Positions 33,369 to 42,955 of a stretch of DNA of 64,000 bases are shown piece after piece. The notes under the pieces are model-generated. The model searched no databases and was not told the DNA's origin. It saw only the letters and a program-made list of their open reading frames with translations. Numbering within the stretch: position 1 is the first letter of the stretch; every line of letters begins with the position of its first letter. The DNA is from Atopostipes sp963558565. GTDB lineage: Bacteria > Bacillota > Bacilli > Lactobacillales > Carnobacteriaceae_A. The stretch lies in NCBI GenBank assembly GCA_963558565.1, contig CAUWGX010000001.1, forward strand, positions 248,001 to 312,000, read 5' to 3'. The translations under genes and the position numbers were made by a program.

Positions 33369-35627
33369 TTACATACTTCCATGGAAAGTACGGTTAATAA
33401 CATCTTGTTGTTGTTCACGCGTTAATTTAATAAATTTAACGGCATAGCCAGAGACGCGAATCGTTAACTGTGGGTATTCCGCTGGATTTTCCATCGCATC
33501 AATCAGTGTGTCACGATTGAGAGCATTCACGTTTAGATGATGACCACCTTTTTGTACATAACCATCGAGCATATTCGCTAAGTTTCTGACTTGTGTTTCA
33601 TCAGTTTTTCCTAAAGCACTTGGCACGATTGAAAAAGTATTTGAAATGCCATCTAATGAGGACTCATAAGGTAATTTAGCGACTGAATTAAGACTAGCTA
33701 ACGCACCATTTTCATCCCGCCCATGTAAGGGGTTGGCACCTGGTGCAAAAGGCTCTCCTTCTGCACGTCCGTCCGGTGTATTTCCTGTTTTCTTCCCGTA
33801 TACAACGTTGGAAGTAATCGTCAAAATAGAAGTTGTATGAACAGATTCACGGTAAGTTTCATGTTGTTTAACTTTAGCCATGAATTTTTCTAGTAATTCG
33901 ATCGCAAGCTCATCTACTCGGTGATCATTATTTCCATATTTAGGATAGTCACTTTCGATTTCGTAATCAATCGCTAAACCATCTTCATCACGTATAACTT
34001 TTACTTTTGCGTGTTTAATCGCTGAAAGAGAGTCAACCGCTACTGAAAAACCAGCAATCCCTGTGGCCATCGTCCGAACGACTTCTGAATCATGTAGAGC
34101 CATTTCAGCACTTTCATAACTATATTTATCATGCATATAATGAATAACATTCAGTGTATTAATATACAAGCCAGCAATCCAGTCCATCATCATGTCGTAT
34201 TTTTCAATTACTTCGTCATACTCTAAATACTCTGAAGTAATTGGAGCGTATGCCGGAGCTACTTGAGCTTTAGAGACTTCGTCCACTCCTCCATTAATCG
34301 CATACAACAATGTTTTGGCTAAGTTTGCTCGAGCGCCGAAGAATTGCATTTGTTTTCCAATTTCCATCGCCGATACACAGCAAGCAATGCCGTAGTCATC
34401 TCCATAAATAGGTTGCATAATATCGTCATTTTCATATTGAATCGCACTTGTTTCAATCGATGCTTTTGCACAAAAGTTCTTGAAATTTTGTGGTAGATTC
34501 TTAGACCATAACACCGTTAAGTTAGGTTCTGGCGCTGGCCCTAAGTTGCTTAGCGTATGCAAGAAACGGTAACTATTTTTAGTGACCATGTGTCGTCCAT
34601 CTAGTCCCATTCCTCCAATTGCTTCTGTTACCCAGGTAGGATCTCCTGAAAACAATTCATTATATTCCGGTGTACGAGCAAATTTTACTAGGCGTAATTT
34701 CATCACAAAATGGTCGACAAATTCCTGCGCTTCGCTCTCTGTAATCTTTCCTGCTTGTAAATCACGTTCTAAATAAATATCTAAAAAGGTTGAAGTACGT
34801 CCTAACGACATTGCTGCTCCATTTTGTTGTTTTATGGCAGCCAAATAGCCTAAATATAGCCACTGGAAAGCTTCTTGAGTAGTCACAGCCGGACGAGAAA
34901 TATCAAAGCCATAAATGTGCCCCAGTTCTTTCAGTTCATTTAGAGCATTGATTTGCTCAGTTAATTCTTCCCGTAAACGGATCGTGTCTTCAGACATCAC
35001 GCCGCCACCACAATTTTCTTTATCGGCCATTTTTTCTTCCAATAAAAAATCTACGCCATATAAAGCTACTCGACGATAATCTCCAATAATACGCCCACGT
35101 CCATACGCATCCGGTAATCCTGTGATGACGCCAGAGCGACGTGCTGCTCGCATTTCTGGGGTATAGACATCAAATACACCTTGGTTATGCGTCTTACGAT
35201 ACTCTGAAAAAATATGTGATTTTTCAGGATTAATTTCATAACCATAAGATTCAGCCGCTTGTTCAGACATCCGAATTCCACCATAAGGCTGAAAAGAACG
35301 TTTAAATGGCTGATCCGTTTGAAAACCTATAATCGTTTCTTTTTCTTTATCTAAGTAGCCTGGCCCGTGGGAAGTGATCGATGATACCACATCTGTATCC
35401 ATATCTAGCACGCCACCTGCTTCAATCTCTTGGCGGTCTAAGTCCATCACTTGATCCCATAGTTTTGAAGTCGCCGCTGTGGGTCCTTCTAAAAAGCAAT
35501 CGTCTCCATCATATGGTTGATAATTATGCTGAATAAAATCACGGACATTAACATGACGTTTCCATTCAGTCCCCGTAAAGCCCTTCCAAGATTCTTCGTA
35601 AATATCGGTTTCTTTTGCTTTTTGCAT
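33369..35627 (-). CDS. pflB: Formate C-acetyltransferase (pyruvate formate-lyase)
   Basis: The 752-residue glycyl-radical enzyme converts pyruvate and CoA to acetyl-CoA and formate. The tandem catalytic cysteines are in GIACCVSAMEIG (about 415), and the radical glycine is in RVSGYAVKFI (Gly727). Length agrees with the family (about 750-760). The ORF extends to 35684, but AGGAG lies eight bases before the ATG at 35627. The promoter has an extended -10 with a weak cre-like match over the -35 box. It indicates mixed-acid fermentation. Confidence 0.96.
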   Translation of the reverse strand: MQKAKETDIYEESWKGFTGTEWKRHVNVRDFIQHNYQPYDGDDCFLEGPTAATSKLWDQVMDLDRQEIEAGGVLDMDTDVVSSITSHGPGYLDKEKETIIGFQTDQPFKRSFQPYGGIRMSEQAAESYGYEINPEKSHIFSEYRKTHNQGVFDVYTPEMRAARRSGVITGLPDAYGRGRIIGDYRRVALYGVDFLLEEKMADKENCGGGVMSEDTIRLREELTEQINALNELKELGHIYGFDISRPAVTTQEAFQWLYLGYLAAIKQQNGAAMSLGRTSTFLDIYLERDLQAGKITESEAQEFVDHFVMKLRLVKFARTPEYNELFSGDPTWVTEAIGGMGLDGRHMVTKNSYRFLHTLSNLGPAPEPNLTVLWSKNLPQNFKNFCAKASIETSAIQYENDDIMQPIYGDDYGIACCVSAMEIGKQMQFFGARANLAKTLLYAINGGVDEVSKAQVAPAYAPITSEYLEYDEVIEKYDMMMDWIAGLYINTLNVIHYMHDKYSYESAEMALHDSEVVRTMATGIAGFSVAVDSLSAIKHAKVKVIRDEDGLAIDYEIESDYPKYGNNDHRVDELAIELLEKFMAKVKQHETYRESVHTTSILTITSNVVYGKKTGNTPDGRAEGEPFAPGANPLHGRDENGALASLNSVAKLPYESSLDGISNTFSIVPSALGKTDETQVRNLANMLDGYVQKGGHHLNVNALNRDTLIDAMENPAEYPQLTIRVSGYAVKFIKLTREQQQDVINRTFHGSM

Positions 35628-35682
35628 CCTTACAACTCCTTTATTTTTGTTTAAGTCATTAGAACTTCCCTTTGTCAAGTTC

Positions 35683-35710
35683 ATAATATCACATATTCAT
35701 GTAAACGCAA
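35683..35710 (-). promoter_or_regulatory. Probable pflB promoter
   Basis: On the minus strand TTGCGT (35705-35710) and TATTAT (35683-35688) are 16 bases apart, with TGA before the -10 (extended -10). A weak cre-like sequence, TGTAAACGCAAATT, lies across the -35 at 35700-35713. Confidence 0.5.
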
Positions 35711-35807
35711 ATTATTTTCTGTATAAATATTAATTAATTTGTTATAAACCCTGACAATCAGCACAACAAAAAACAACTTCTGCTAGTGATTCATTCACAT
35801 AAATAAC

Positions 35808-35844
35808 AAAAAAAGATAGAGACACTTAAGCTCTATCTTTTTTG
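35808..35844 (-). terminator. Terminator after parC
   Basis: AAAAAAGATAGAG and CTCTATCTTTTTT are perfect complements around nine bases; T runs lie on both strands. Confidence 0.88.
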
Positions 35845-35849
35845 ATCTC

Positions 35850-38330
35850 TTATTCTTCTATTTCTGTATTTTCTTCTTTGACTTCATAAATAAGGTCATC
35901 ACGACGGTAGTCTACTGGCTGACCATCTGTTGTTTCATCTAAAATAAATGACCCGTTACTATAACGATCGCTGACGCTATAATCTTTTGGTTGAATGGTA
36001 AATTCTTTTTCTTTATCAGTTAAAATTGTTATTGATTCTTCGTTGTCTTCAACCTCGATTAATAAGCTTGGACGATGTGGATTTGATTTAAGTTCTCTTA
36101 AAACAAGTAAACCTCGTTTAGCACGTGAAATAACATCAAAATCAAGTAAGTTCATCTTCTTCACGGCACCACGGTGTGTGACAAGCATTGCATAATTTTC
36201 TTCAGTATCATTATCGATCAATAATCCTGAAATCACATAATCCTCGTCTTTTAGATTGATCGCCTTAACCCCTTTTGCATTGGGACCATAGGTTGAAACT
36301 TCATCTAGTGGATAACGCAAACCATAACCACGACGGCTGACTAAGAAGACATCAAAGTTGTCGTCCTCTGTTACTTGATAAACTTTCAGTAACGCATCGG
36401 TTTGATCTTGTAACTTAATCGCATTTGCACTTGCTGTACGATAATTTCTTTTATGCTTAAAATCAGAAACAATCGTTTGTTTAATGTAACCACTGCGTGT
36501 CATGAAGACAAATTTCTTATCATCAGGTAATTGTTCATAATCAAAAACCGCCACGATTCTTTCATTCGGTTCAAATGAAATATTTTGCGATAAATGTTGC
36601 CCCGCATCCTTCCAACGAATATCCGGAAGCTCATGAACAGGACGATTAATCACTTTTCCTGCGCTTGTGAATATAACCAATTGATCAAGAGTTGACATTC
36701 GCTTCGTAAAAATCACTTGGTCCCCTGCACGTATTCCGATATCTTCAGGCTCTGAAGAAGCATAAGAGCGTGTGCTCGTTCTTTTAATGTAACCTTCTCG
36801 AGTTAAGGATACAATCACTTCTTCTTCAGAAACAAGGACTTCTTTTTCAACTTTTAACTCTTCAATCTTATCTTCAATTTGAGTTAAACGTGGACTGCCA
36901 TAGTTTTCTTTAATTTCTATTAATTCAGCTTCAATGACTTGGTTAAGCTTATCTTCATCTGAAAGAATCGCATTATAATCTTTGATGCGCTCTTCTAAAG
37001 TCTTCGCTTCTTCTTCCAGTTCGGTGATATCTGTATTTGTTAGGCGATATAGCTGTAAGTTCACAATCGCTTCTGCTTGTTTCTCACTGAATTCAAAAGT
37101 ATTAATTAGATTCACTTTTGCGTGCGATTTATTATCACTTTCTCGAATCACTTGAATCACTTGATCTAAAATAGATACAGCTTTAATTAACCCATGTACG
37201 ATATGTTCACGGGCTTTATCTTTTTCCAAGAGTGTTTGTGTTCGGCGTGTAATCACTTCTCTTCTAAAAGATAAGTAACTCGTTAATATTTCTTTTAAGC
37301 CCAGCAATTTCGGTTGCTTATCATCAATTGCAATGACATTATAGTTATAAGAAACTTGTAAATCAGTATTTTTTAATAAATAGGTTAAGATACCTTCTGC
37401 ATTCACATTCTTTCTTAATTCCACTACAATTCGTAAGCCCGAACGATCTGTTTCATCCCGAACATCTGCAATCCCATCAATTTGTTTGTTGATACGGATA
37501 TCGTGCATTTTACGAACTAGATTTCCTTTATTGACTTCATAAGGAACCTCACTGATGACAATCTGTTCGCGACCTCCACGCATCTTTTCAATATCCGTTT
37601 TAGAACGAATTACAATGCGCCCTCGGCCTGTTTTATAAGCTTTTTCTAATCCCTTCGCCCCTTGGACAATACCTCCTGTCGGAAAGTCTGGTCCCTGAAC
37701 GAATTTCATTAAATCTTTAAGCGTAGCTGCAGGATTATTAATTAGGTGAATCGTAGCGTCAACCACTTCCTCTAAATTATGCGGTGGAATATCGGTCGCA
37801 TACCCTGAAGAAATCCCTGTCGCTCCATTCACTAATAAGTTGGGGTAGCGAGCAGGTAAAACAGTTGGCTCTTCGTCTGTATCATCGAAGTTTAAGATGA
37901 AATCAACAGTATCGAGATTTAAATCTTTTACTAATTCATCAGCAATTTTTGACAATCGCGCTTCTGTATAACGCATAGCAGCTGCAGGATCGCCATCCAT
38001 ACTCCCGTTATTTCCTTGCATATCAACAAGGGGCATCCGCATTTTCCAATCTTGACTCAAACGCACCATCGCATCGTACACCGATGTATCTCCGTGAGGG
38101 TGATAATTCCCGATCACATTCCCCACAGTTTTTGCAGATTTACGATAAGGTTTATCATAAGTGTTTGAATCGTTGGACATTGCAAAAATAATTCGTCGTT
38201 GAACAGGTTTTAACCCATCACGAATATCAGGAATCGCTCGTTCTTGGATAATATACTTTGAATAGCGTCCAAAACGATCTCCCATTACATTTTCTAATGT
38301 TATTTTTTGAACTCCAGTATTTTCTGACAT
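35850..38330 (-). CDS. parC: DNA topoisomerase IV subunit A
   Basis: The 826-residue protein has the breakage-reunion domain with catalytic Tyr in AAMRYTEARLSKIA (about 120) and a C-terminal beta-pinwheel. It decatenates chromosomes with ParE. The quinolone-determining segment reads HPHGDTSVYDAM (about 77-88), with Thr82 where most ParC have Ser and Asp86 at the Glu/Asp position. It overlaps the parE stop by one base (TAATG). Confidence 0.94.
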   Translation of the reverse strand: MSENTGVQKITLENVMGDRFGRYSKYIIQERAIPDIRDGLKPVQRRIIFAMSNDSNTYDKPYRKSAKTVGNVIGNYHPHGDTSVYDAMVRLSQDWKMRMPLVDMQGNNGSMDGDPAAAMRYTEARLSKIADELVKDLNLDTVDFILNFDDTDEEPTVLPARYPNLLVNGATGISSGYATDIPPHNLEEVVDATIHLINNPAATLKDLMKFVQGPDFPTGGIVQGAKGLEKAYKTGRGRIVIRSKTDIEKMRGGREQIVISEVPYEVNKGNLVRKMHDIRINKQIDGIADVRDETDRSGLRIVVELRKNVNAEGILTYLLKNTDLQVSYNYNVIAIDDKQPKLLGLKEILTSYLSFRREVITRRTQTLLEKDKAREHIVHGLIKAVSILDQVIQVIRESDNKSHAKVNLINTFEFSEKQAEAIVNLQLYRLTNTDITELEEEAKTLEERIKDYNAILSDEDKLNQVIEAELIEIKENYGSPRLTQIEDKIEELKVEKEVLVSEEEVIVSLTREGYIKRTSTRSYASSEPEDIGIRAGDQVIFTKRMSTLDQLVIFTSAGKVINRPVHELPDIRWKDAGQHLSQNISFEPNERIVAVFDYEQLPDDKKFVFMTRSGYIKQTIVSDFKHKRNYRTASANAIKLQDQTDALLKVYQVTEDDNFDVFLVSRRGYGLRYPLDEVSTYGPNAKGVKAINLKDEDYVISGLLIDNDTEENYAMLVTHRGAVKKMNLLDFDVISRAKRGLLVLRELKSNPHRPSLLIEVEDNEESITILTDKEKEFTIQPKDYSVSDRYSNGSFILDETTDGQPVDYRRDDLIYEVKEENTEIEE

Positions 38331-40321
38331 TATACATCTAACCTTTCTGGATGAATGTCTTCTTCATTTTCTTCTAGTATTTCTTCTGATTCTAAAATAC
38401 TTCCATCTTCGCCCATGGTAAACTCGACATTCTCTTCTAACCATTCACGACGTGGCGATACTTTTGAGCCCATTAACACAGAGACTCGACGTTCTGCTTT
38501 GGCTTCATCATCGATGGTGACTTGGATCAGCGTTCGTCTTTCTGGGTCCATTGTTGTTTCCCATAATTGACTCGCATTCATCTCCCCCAAACCTTTATAG
38601 CGTTGTAGGGAATATTTCTTAAGATCTTTTGTCGCTTCTGCTAATTCTTCATCTGTCCAAGCATAAATCGCTTTACGATTTTTGCCACTACCAGAAGTAA
38701 TCTTATAAAGAGGTGGTTGAGCAAGGTAAACCTTACCTGCATCAATCAAAGGACGCATATAGCGGTAAAAGAAGGTAAGAAGTAAGGTTTGAATATGGGC
38801 ACCGTCTGTATCCGCATCCGTCATGATAATAATCTTGTCATAATTACAATCTTCAATATCAAATTCCGGGCCTACTCCTGCACCAATCGTGTAAATCATC
38901 GTTGCAATCTCTTCGTTTTTAAAGATATCAGTAATCGATGCTTTCTCTGTGTTAATGACCTTTCCTCGTAAAGGAAGAATAGCTTGGAACGTTCGATCGC
39001 GTCCCTGCTTCGCTGAACCACCTGCTGAATTCCCCTCTACTAGGTATAATTCATTCCGTTTAGCATTACGACCTTGTGCAGGCGTTAACTTATCCGAAAT
39101 TAAAGCATCTCGTTGACGACGTGATTTACTGTCTCGAGAAGCATTTTTCGCTTTACGTGCAGCTTCGCGCGCTTCACGTGCTTTGATCGCTTTACGAACA
39201 ATTTGTTGAGAGACTTCCCCATTCTCCGCTAAGAAGAAACCTAATTGTTCAGAAATCACAGCGTCGACTGCTCCTCGCGCTTCGGCTGTTCCTAATTTAT
39301 TCTTCGTTTGTCCTTCGAATTGCAAAATATTTTCAGGAATACGTACCGATAAAATAACAGCAATTCCTTCTCGAATATCGGAACCTTCTAAGTTTTTATC
39401 TTTTTCTTTTAACAAGCCAGCATTGCGCGCATACTCATTAAAAGTTTTTGTTAAGGCTGTTTTTGCACCTGTTTCGTGCGTTCCAGCATCTCGCGTCCGA
39501 ACGTTATTCACAAAGCTTAAGAAGTTGTCCGTATAGCCATCGTTATATTGAAAAGCAAATTCGACTTCAATGCCGTTACTTTTTCCTTCAAAATAGCCAA
39601 TAGGGGATAAAGTATCTTTATCCTCGTTTAAATATTCCACAAAGGATTTAATCCCATCTTCATAATAGAAATCCTCTTCTAAGTCTTCTTCGCGTTCGTC
39701 AATAATATGGATATTCAATTTTTTAAGTAAAAAGGCCGATTCACGTAAGCGTTCAGATAGAGTATCATAAGAAATTTTAGTCGAACTAAAAATCTCATCA
39801 TCGGGTTTAAAGTGAATCGTTGTTCCAGATCCTTTTCCTTTTATCTTTTTACGTGTAACGTCCCCATCAGGCTTTCCACCATTTTTAAACTTCTGCACAT
39901 ATTCATAACCATCTCTTTGAACAGTAACCGTTAGCCATTCAGATAGTGCGTTCACCACTGCAGCACCTACTCCATGCAGACCGCCGGATGTTTTATAACC
40001 GCCCTCCTCACTAAACTTACCCCCTGCGTGTAGGATAGTAAAGATGACTTGCAAAGTAGGTATTCCTGATTCGTGCATCCCTGTAGGCATTCCTCGTCCA
40101 TTATCTTGAACACTTACACTGTCATCTTCATGAATTTTTACAGTAATTTTATCTCCGTACCCAGCAAGTACCTCGTCAACAGAGTTATCGACAATTTCAT
40201 ATACTAGATGGTGTAGTCCACGTGAGTCTGTTGAACCAATATACATTCCTGGACGTTTTCTTACAGCATCTAGTCCTTCTAAAATTTGAATAGAAGAATC
40301 TGAATAATTTTGTTGCGCCAT
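38330..40321 (-). CDS. parE: DNA topoisomerase IV subunit B
   Basis: The 663-residue GHKL ATPase has EIVDNSVDEVLAG, GRGMPTG and GGLHGVGAAVVNAL at the N-terminus, and the TOPRIM core EGNSAGGSAKQGRD and PLRGKVINTEKA, followed by MTDADTDGAHIQ. ParE rather than GyrB follows from its parC partner, its divergent plsY neighbour and QTKNKLGTAEARG. The acidic C-terminal tail is long. It has its own promoter and is first in the parE-parC operon. Confidence 0.94.
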   Translation of the reverse strand: MAQQNYSDSSIQILEGLDAVRKRPGMYIGSTDSRGLHHLVYEIVDNSVDEVLAGYGDKITVKIHEDDSVSVQDNGRGMPTGMHESGIPTLQVIFTILHAGGKFSEEGGYKTSGGLHGVGAAVVNALSEWLTVTVQRDGYEYVQKFKNGGKPDGDVTRKKIKGKGSGTTIHFKPDDEIFSSTKISYDTLSERLRESAFLLKKLNIHIIDEREEDLEEDFYYEDGIKSFVEYLNEDKDTLSPIGYFEGKSNGIEVEFAFQYNDGYTDNFLSFVNNVRTRDAGTHETGAKTALTKTFNEYARNAGLLKEKDKNLEGSDIREGIAVILSVRIPENILQFEGQTKNKLGTAEARGAVDAVISEQLGFFLAENGEVSQQIVRKAIKAREAREAARKAKNASRDSKSRRQRDALISDKLTPAQGRNAKRNELYLVEGNSAGGSAKQGRDRTFQAILPLRGKVINTEKASITDIFKNEEIATMIYTIGAGVGPEFDIEDCNYDKIIIMTDADTDGAHIQTLLLTFFYRYMRPLIDAGKVYLAQPPLYKITSGSGKNRKAIYAWTDEELAEATKDLKKYSLQRYKGLGEMNASQLWETTMDPERRTLIQVTIDDEAKAERRVSVLMGSKVSPRREWLEENVEFTMGEDGSILESEEILEENEEDIHPERLDV

Positions 40322-40411
40322 AAATGTTGCATCCCTTCTACAAATTTAACAACTTTTAATTAAATTTATTTTTTGTTTTTATTGAAACGTTTGTTCTTAT
40401 ATAACAAGCAT

Positions 40412-40440
40412 ACTTTATAAGTATAACACAAATTTGTCAA
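40412..40440 (-). promoter_or_regulatory. Promoter of parE-parC
   Basis: On the minus strand TTGACA (40435-40440) is followed after 15-17 bases by TATAAA/TAAAGT (40412-40419). The -35 is consensus. Confidence 0.7.
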
Positions 40441-40551
40441 ATATGCTCAGAACAATTGTTAGGTCAAGGTTTCTTAAGTAGTCATTTACCTTTTTAAATT
40501 TCGTGCTCATAAATACTGAACAAGAATACCGTTTTATGTGTTAAATATCAA

Positions 40552-40650
40552 TCAATATTTCTTACGTGGAATAAAGAAACCCGAAAGATTTAAGCGTTCA
40601 TTCGTCTGATTGCTTCTAATCTCTCCATCGACTAGATCTGCACGCTTCAC
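40552..40650 (-). CDS. Possible small ORF, 32 codons
   Basis: A GTG at 40650 opens a 32-codon frame reading VKRADLVDGEIRSNQT, then NERLNLSGFFIPRKKY, ending at TGA 40552-40554. The composition is protein-like, with a basic tail. The frame also continues upstream through a TGA (40651-40653) to an ATG at 40677 that has AAAGAGG about 12 bases ahead, so the product could have been longer and is now interrupted, or read through. It is opposite plsY and upstream of parE. I do not recognise the family; it could be chance. Confidence 0.3.
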   Translation of the reverse strand: MKRADLVDGEIRSNQTNERLNLSGFFIPRKKY

Positions 40651-40745
40651 TCAGCTAGTTATTTTTTTAATCGACATTTACAAGTCTAACCTCTTTATTC
40701 CCGGTCTATTTTCAAAATAACATTTTAAGATTCTCAAAATCGTGG

Positions 40746-40751
40746 TAAAAT
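40746..40751 (+). promoter_or_regulatory. Extended -10 box of plsY promoter
   Basis: TAAAAT preceded by TGG forms an extended -10; a good -35 box is absent. It lies about 78 bases before the plsY start codon. Confidence 0.45.
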
Positions 40752-40764
40752 AAACATATCGATC

Positions 40765-40809
40765 TTCAGTGTTTACTTAGACTTATTCGCGTTTATAAAA
40801 AACACTGAA
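40765..40809 (+). promoter_or_regulatory. Hairpin in the plsY mRNA leader
   Basis: TTCAGTGTTT (40765-40774) pairs with AAACACTGAA (40800-40809), giving a 10-bp stem around 25 bases. It ends five bases before AAAGGAG, so it could modulate translation initiation. Confidence 0.4.
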
Positions 40810-40828
40810 TGATAAAGGAGAGATTATA

Positions 40829-41434
40829 TTGGCTATATTCATTCAATGCGTGATCGCATACCTCTTAGGCTCTATTCCTTCAGGTGTTTGGATTGGTAAA
40901 TTGTTTTACCAAAAAGATATTCGCGAATATGGAAGTGGAAATACTGGAGCCACAAATACATTTCGAATCCTAGGTGTGAAAGCAGGCATTGTTGCTCTGG
41001 TTCTCGATGTACTAAAAGGAACCGCCGCAACACTTCTTCCCATTTATTTAAATACAAATATTCATCCTGTTTTTATTGGCGTTTTTGCTATCTTAGGTCA
41101 TATTTATTCTGCTTATATACATTTTAAAGGAGGGAAAGCTGTTGCTACTTCAGCAGGTGTTGCCTTAGCCTTACATCCCATCTTTTTATTGATCTTTGTG
41201 GGTGTCTTTTTAATTATTTTATTTATATCAAGCACCGTCAGTCTGGCGAGTATATCCGCTGTTTTCTTAGCGGCGATTGGCAGTTTATTTATCAATGATC
41301 CTTTATTTTCTGTTGTCGTATGGCTCCTTGCTTTAGTGATACTTTACTTACATCGAGAAAATATTAAACGTTTAAGAAAGGGTACGGAAAGTAAGGTGCC
41401 TTTTGGTTTACGTCGTTCAAAAAAGCAAGAATAA
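40829..41434 (+). CDS. plsY: Acyl-phosphate glycerol-3-phosphate acyltransferase PlsY
   Basis: The 201-residue, five-helix membrane enzyme acylates glycerol-3-phosphate with acyl-phosphate in phospholipid synthesis. It has the three conserved motifs: YLLGSIPSGVWIGK, YGSGNTGATNTFR (about 33-45) and the HFKGGKAVATSAG segment. Its start is TTG after AAAGGAG. The opposite orientation to parE-parC is common in Firmicutes. The C-terminus is basic. Confidence 0.95.
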   Translation: MAIFIQCVIAYLLGSIPSGVWIGKLFYQKDIREYGSGNTGATNTFRILGVKAGIVALVLDVLKGTAATLLPIYLNTNIHPVFIGVFAILGHIYSAYIHFKGGKAVATSAGVALALHPIFLLIFVGVFLIILFISSTVSLASISAVFLAAIGSLFINDPLFSVVVWLLALVILYLHRENIKRLRKGTESKVPFGLRRSKKQE

Positions 41435-41451
41435 AAACATTTAAAGCGTAC

Positions 41452-41504
41452 AAAAAACTGCTCGTTATTTGGATTTTTTTCCGAATAGACGAGCAGTTTT
41501 TTTG
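41452..41504. terminator. Bidirectional terminator
   Basis: AAAACTGCTCGT pairs with ACGAGCAGTTTT, with further pairing inside, between convergent plsY and hslU. Confidence 0.9.
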
Positions 41505-41512
41505 TTTATCTT

Positions 41513-42937
41513 TTATAGAATATATTGTGAGAGATCTTTATCTTCTGCGATATCGCCAATACGATCAGTCACATATTTTTCCGTAATTTGAACCTCTCCC
41601 ATTTGCATTTCCGTTGCTTCAAAGAGTAATTCTTCAAGCAGTTTTTCTAAAATGGTATGCAATCTTCTGGCACCAATATTATCAGTCTCTTCATTTATTT
41701 TCTGAGCAATACGGGCCATCTCTTCTACTGCATCCATCGTAAAGTTTACTTCGATGTTCTCTGTTTCAAGAAGAGCTTTATATTGCTTGATTAACGAGTT
41801 TTTCGGCTCCGTTAAGATTTTAACGAAATCTTCCGCTGATAAATCATCTAACTCAACCCGAATAGGGAAACGACCTTGAAGTTCTGGAATAAGGTCACTT
41901 GGTGTTGAAGTATGGAAAGCGCCTGAACCGATAAATAACATATAGTCGGTTTTTACGTTGCCATATTTTGTTTGAACAACAGACCCTTCAACAATCGGTA
42001 AAATATCTCGTTGAACTCCTTCACGAGAAACTTGTTGTTGACCACCTTCATTTCCAGCAGTAATCTTATCAATCTCGTCTAAGAAAATAATACCATTATT
42101 TTCAGCGAGTTTAACAGCTTCCGCATTAATGTCTTCCGTATTAATTAACTTGTCAGCTTCTTCTTCCGTTAAGACCTCAATAGCTTCTTTCACCGGCATA
42201 CTGCGCTTCACTTTACGTGGCGGTTGCAATGAGCCTAAAGTATCGGATAAATCAATGCCCATTTGTTCAAACTGCGCATTCATGGGACCTGAAGGCGTCT
42301 GTTTTTTCTCTTCCACTTCAATTTCCACTTCGCGAGCATCCACGACTCCTCGCTTAATTTGATCTTCAAGTTCTTTACGTTTAGTCGAAATTTCTTCTGT
42401 GACTTCTTCTTCCGGTTCCTCTTGAGAGAAATTCATTTGTTGAGGATCCATTCCCATACTTTGGAATACTTGACTGAGTGGATCTGTTCTTTTTTCCGTT
42501 TTTTCACGGCGAATCCCGGGAACAAGTGCTTTTGCAATACGTTTAATGGCTTCATTTTCAGCACGTGCATGCACTTGGCTTCTCTTCTGACGACGTACAA
42601 TTTGTATCGCTGCTTCCACTAAGTCACGTACCATTGATTCTACGTCACGTCCGACATAACCGACTTCAGTAAATTTGGTTGCTTCTACTTTAATAAAAGG
42701 AGCGTTTAAAATATTGGCGAGTCGGCGAGCAATTTCTGTTTTTCCTACCCCAGTAGGTCCAATCATTAAAATATTTTTAGGTGTAATTTCTTTTTGCATT
42801 TCTGGTTCAATTAACTGTCGACGATACCGGTTACGTAAGGCAATCGCAACAGATTTTTTTGCGTTATGTTGTCCAATAATGTATTGGTTTAAACGTTCAA
42901 CAATTTCTTTTGGCGTTAATTCTTTTGCGTTTAACAA
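41513..42937 (-). CDS. hslU: HslU (ClpY) ATPase of the HslUV protease
   Basis: The 474-residue AAA+ unfoldase has Walker A GPTGVGKTEIARRLA (about 55-69), Walker B IIFLDEID (about 262-269) and the C-terminus DLSQYIL used to dock with HslV. The internal I-domain (about 120-250) is acidic. Translation starts at TTG (42937) nine bases after GGAG. It is downstream of hslV, the classical order, and the end of the xerC-hslV-hslU run. Confidence 0.95.
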   Translation of the reverse strand: MLNAKELTPKEIVERLNQYIIGQHNAKKSVAIALRNRYRRQLIEPEMQKEITPKNILMIGPTGVGKTEIARRLANILNAPFIKVEATKFTEVGYVGRDVESMVRDLVEAAIQIVRRQKRSQVHARAENEAIKRIAKALVPGIRREKTEKRTDPLSQVFQSMGMDPQQMNFSQEEPEEEVTEEISTKRKELEDQIKRGVVDAREVEIEVEEKKQTPSGPMNAQFEQMGIDLSDTLGSLQPPRKVKRSMPVKEAIEVLTEEEADKLINTEDINAEAVKLAENNGIIFLDEIDKITAGNEGGQQQVSREGVQRDILPIVEGSVVQTKYGNVKTDYMLFIGSGAFHTSTPSDLIPELQGRFPIRVELDDLSAEDFVKILTEPKNSLIKQYKALLETENIEVNFTMDAVEEMARIAQKINEETDNIGARRLHTILEKLLEELLFEATEMQMGEVQITEKYVTDRIGDIAEDKDLSQYIL

Positions 42938-42955
42938 ATTTAATCACTCCGATTC

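Larger units (their letters stand above)
40441..40828. other. Remaining parE-plsY spacer
   Basis: Of the 506 bases between parE and plsY, the parE promoter occupies 40412-40440 and the small ORF 40552-40650. TTTACC-16-TAAAAT on the minus strand (40721-40750) could be a divergent promoter for that ORF. The rest shows no other recognisable feature besides the plsY promoter and leader hairpin. Confidence 0.5.
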
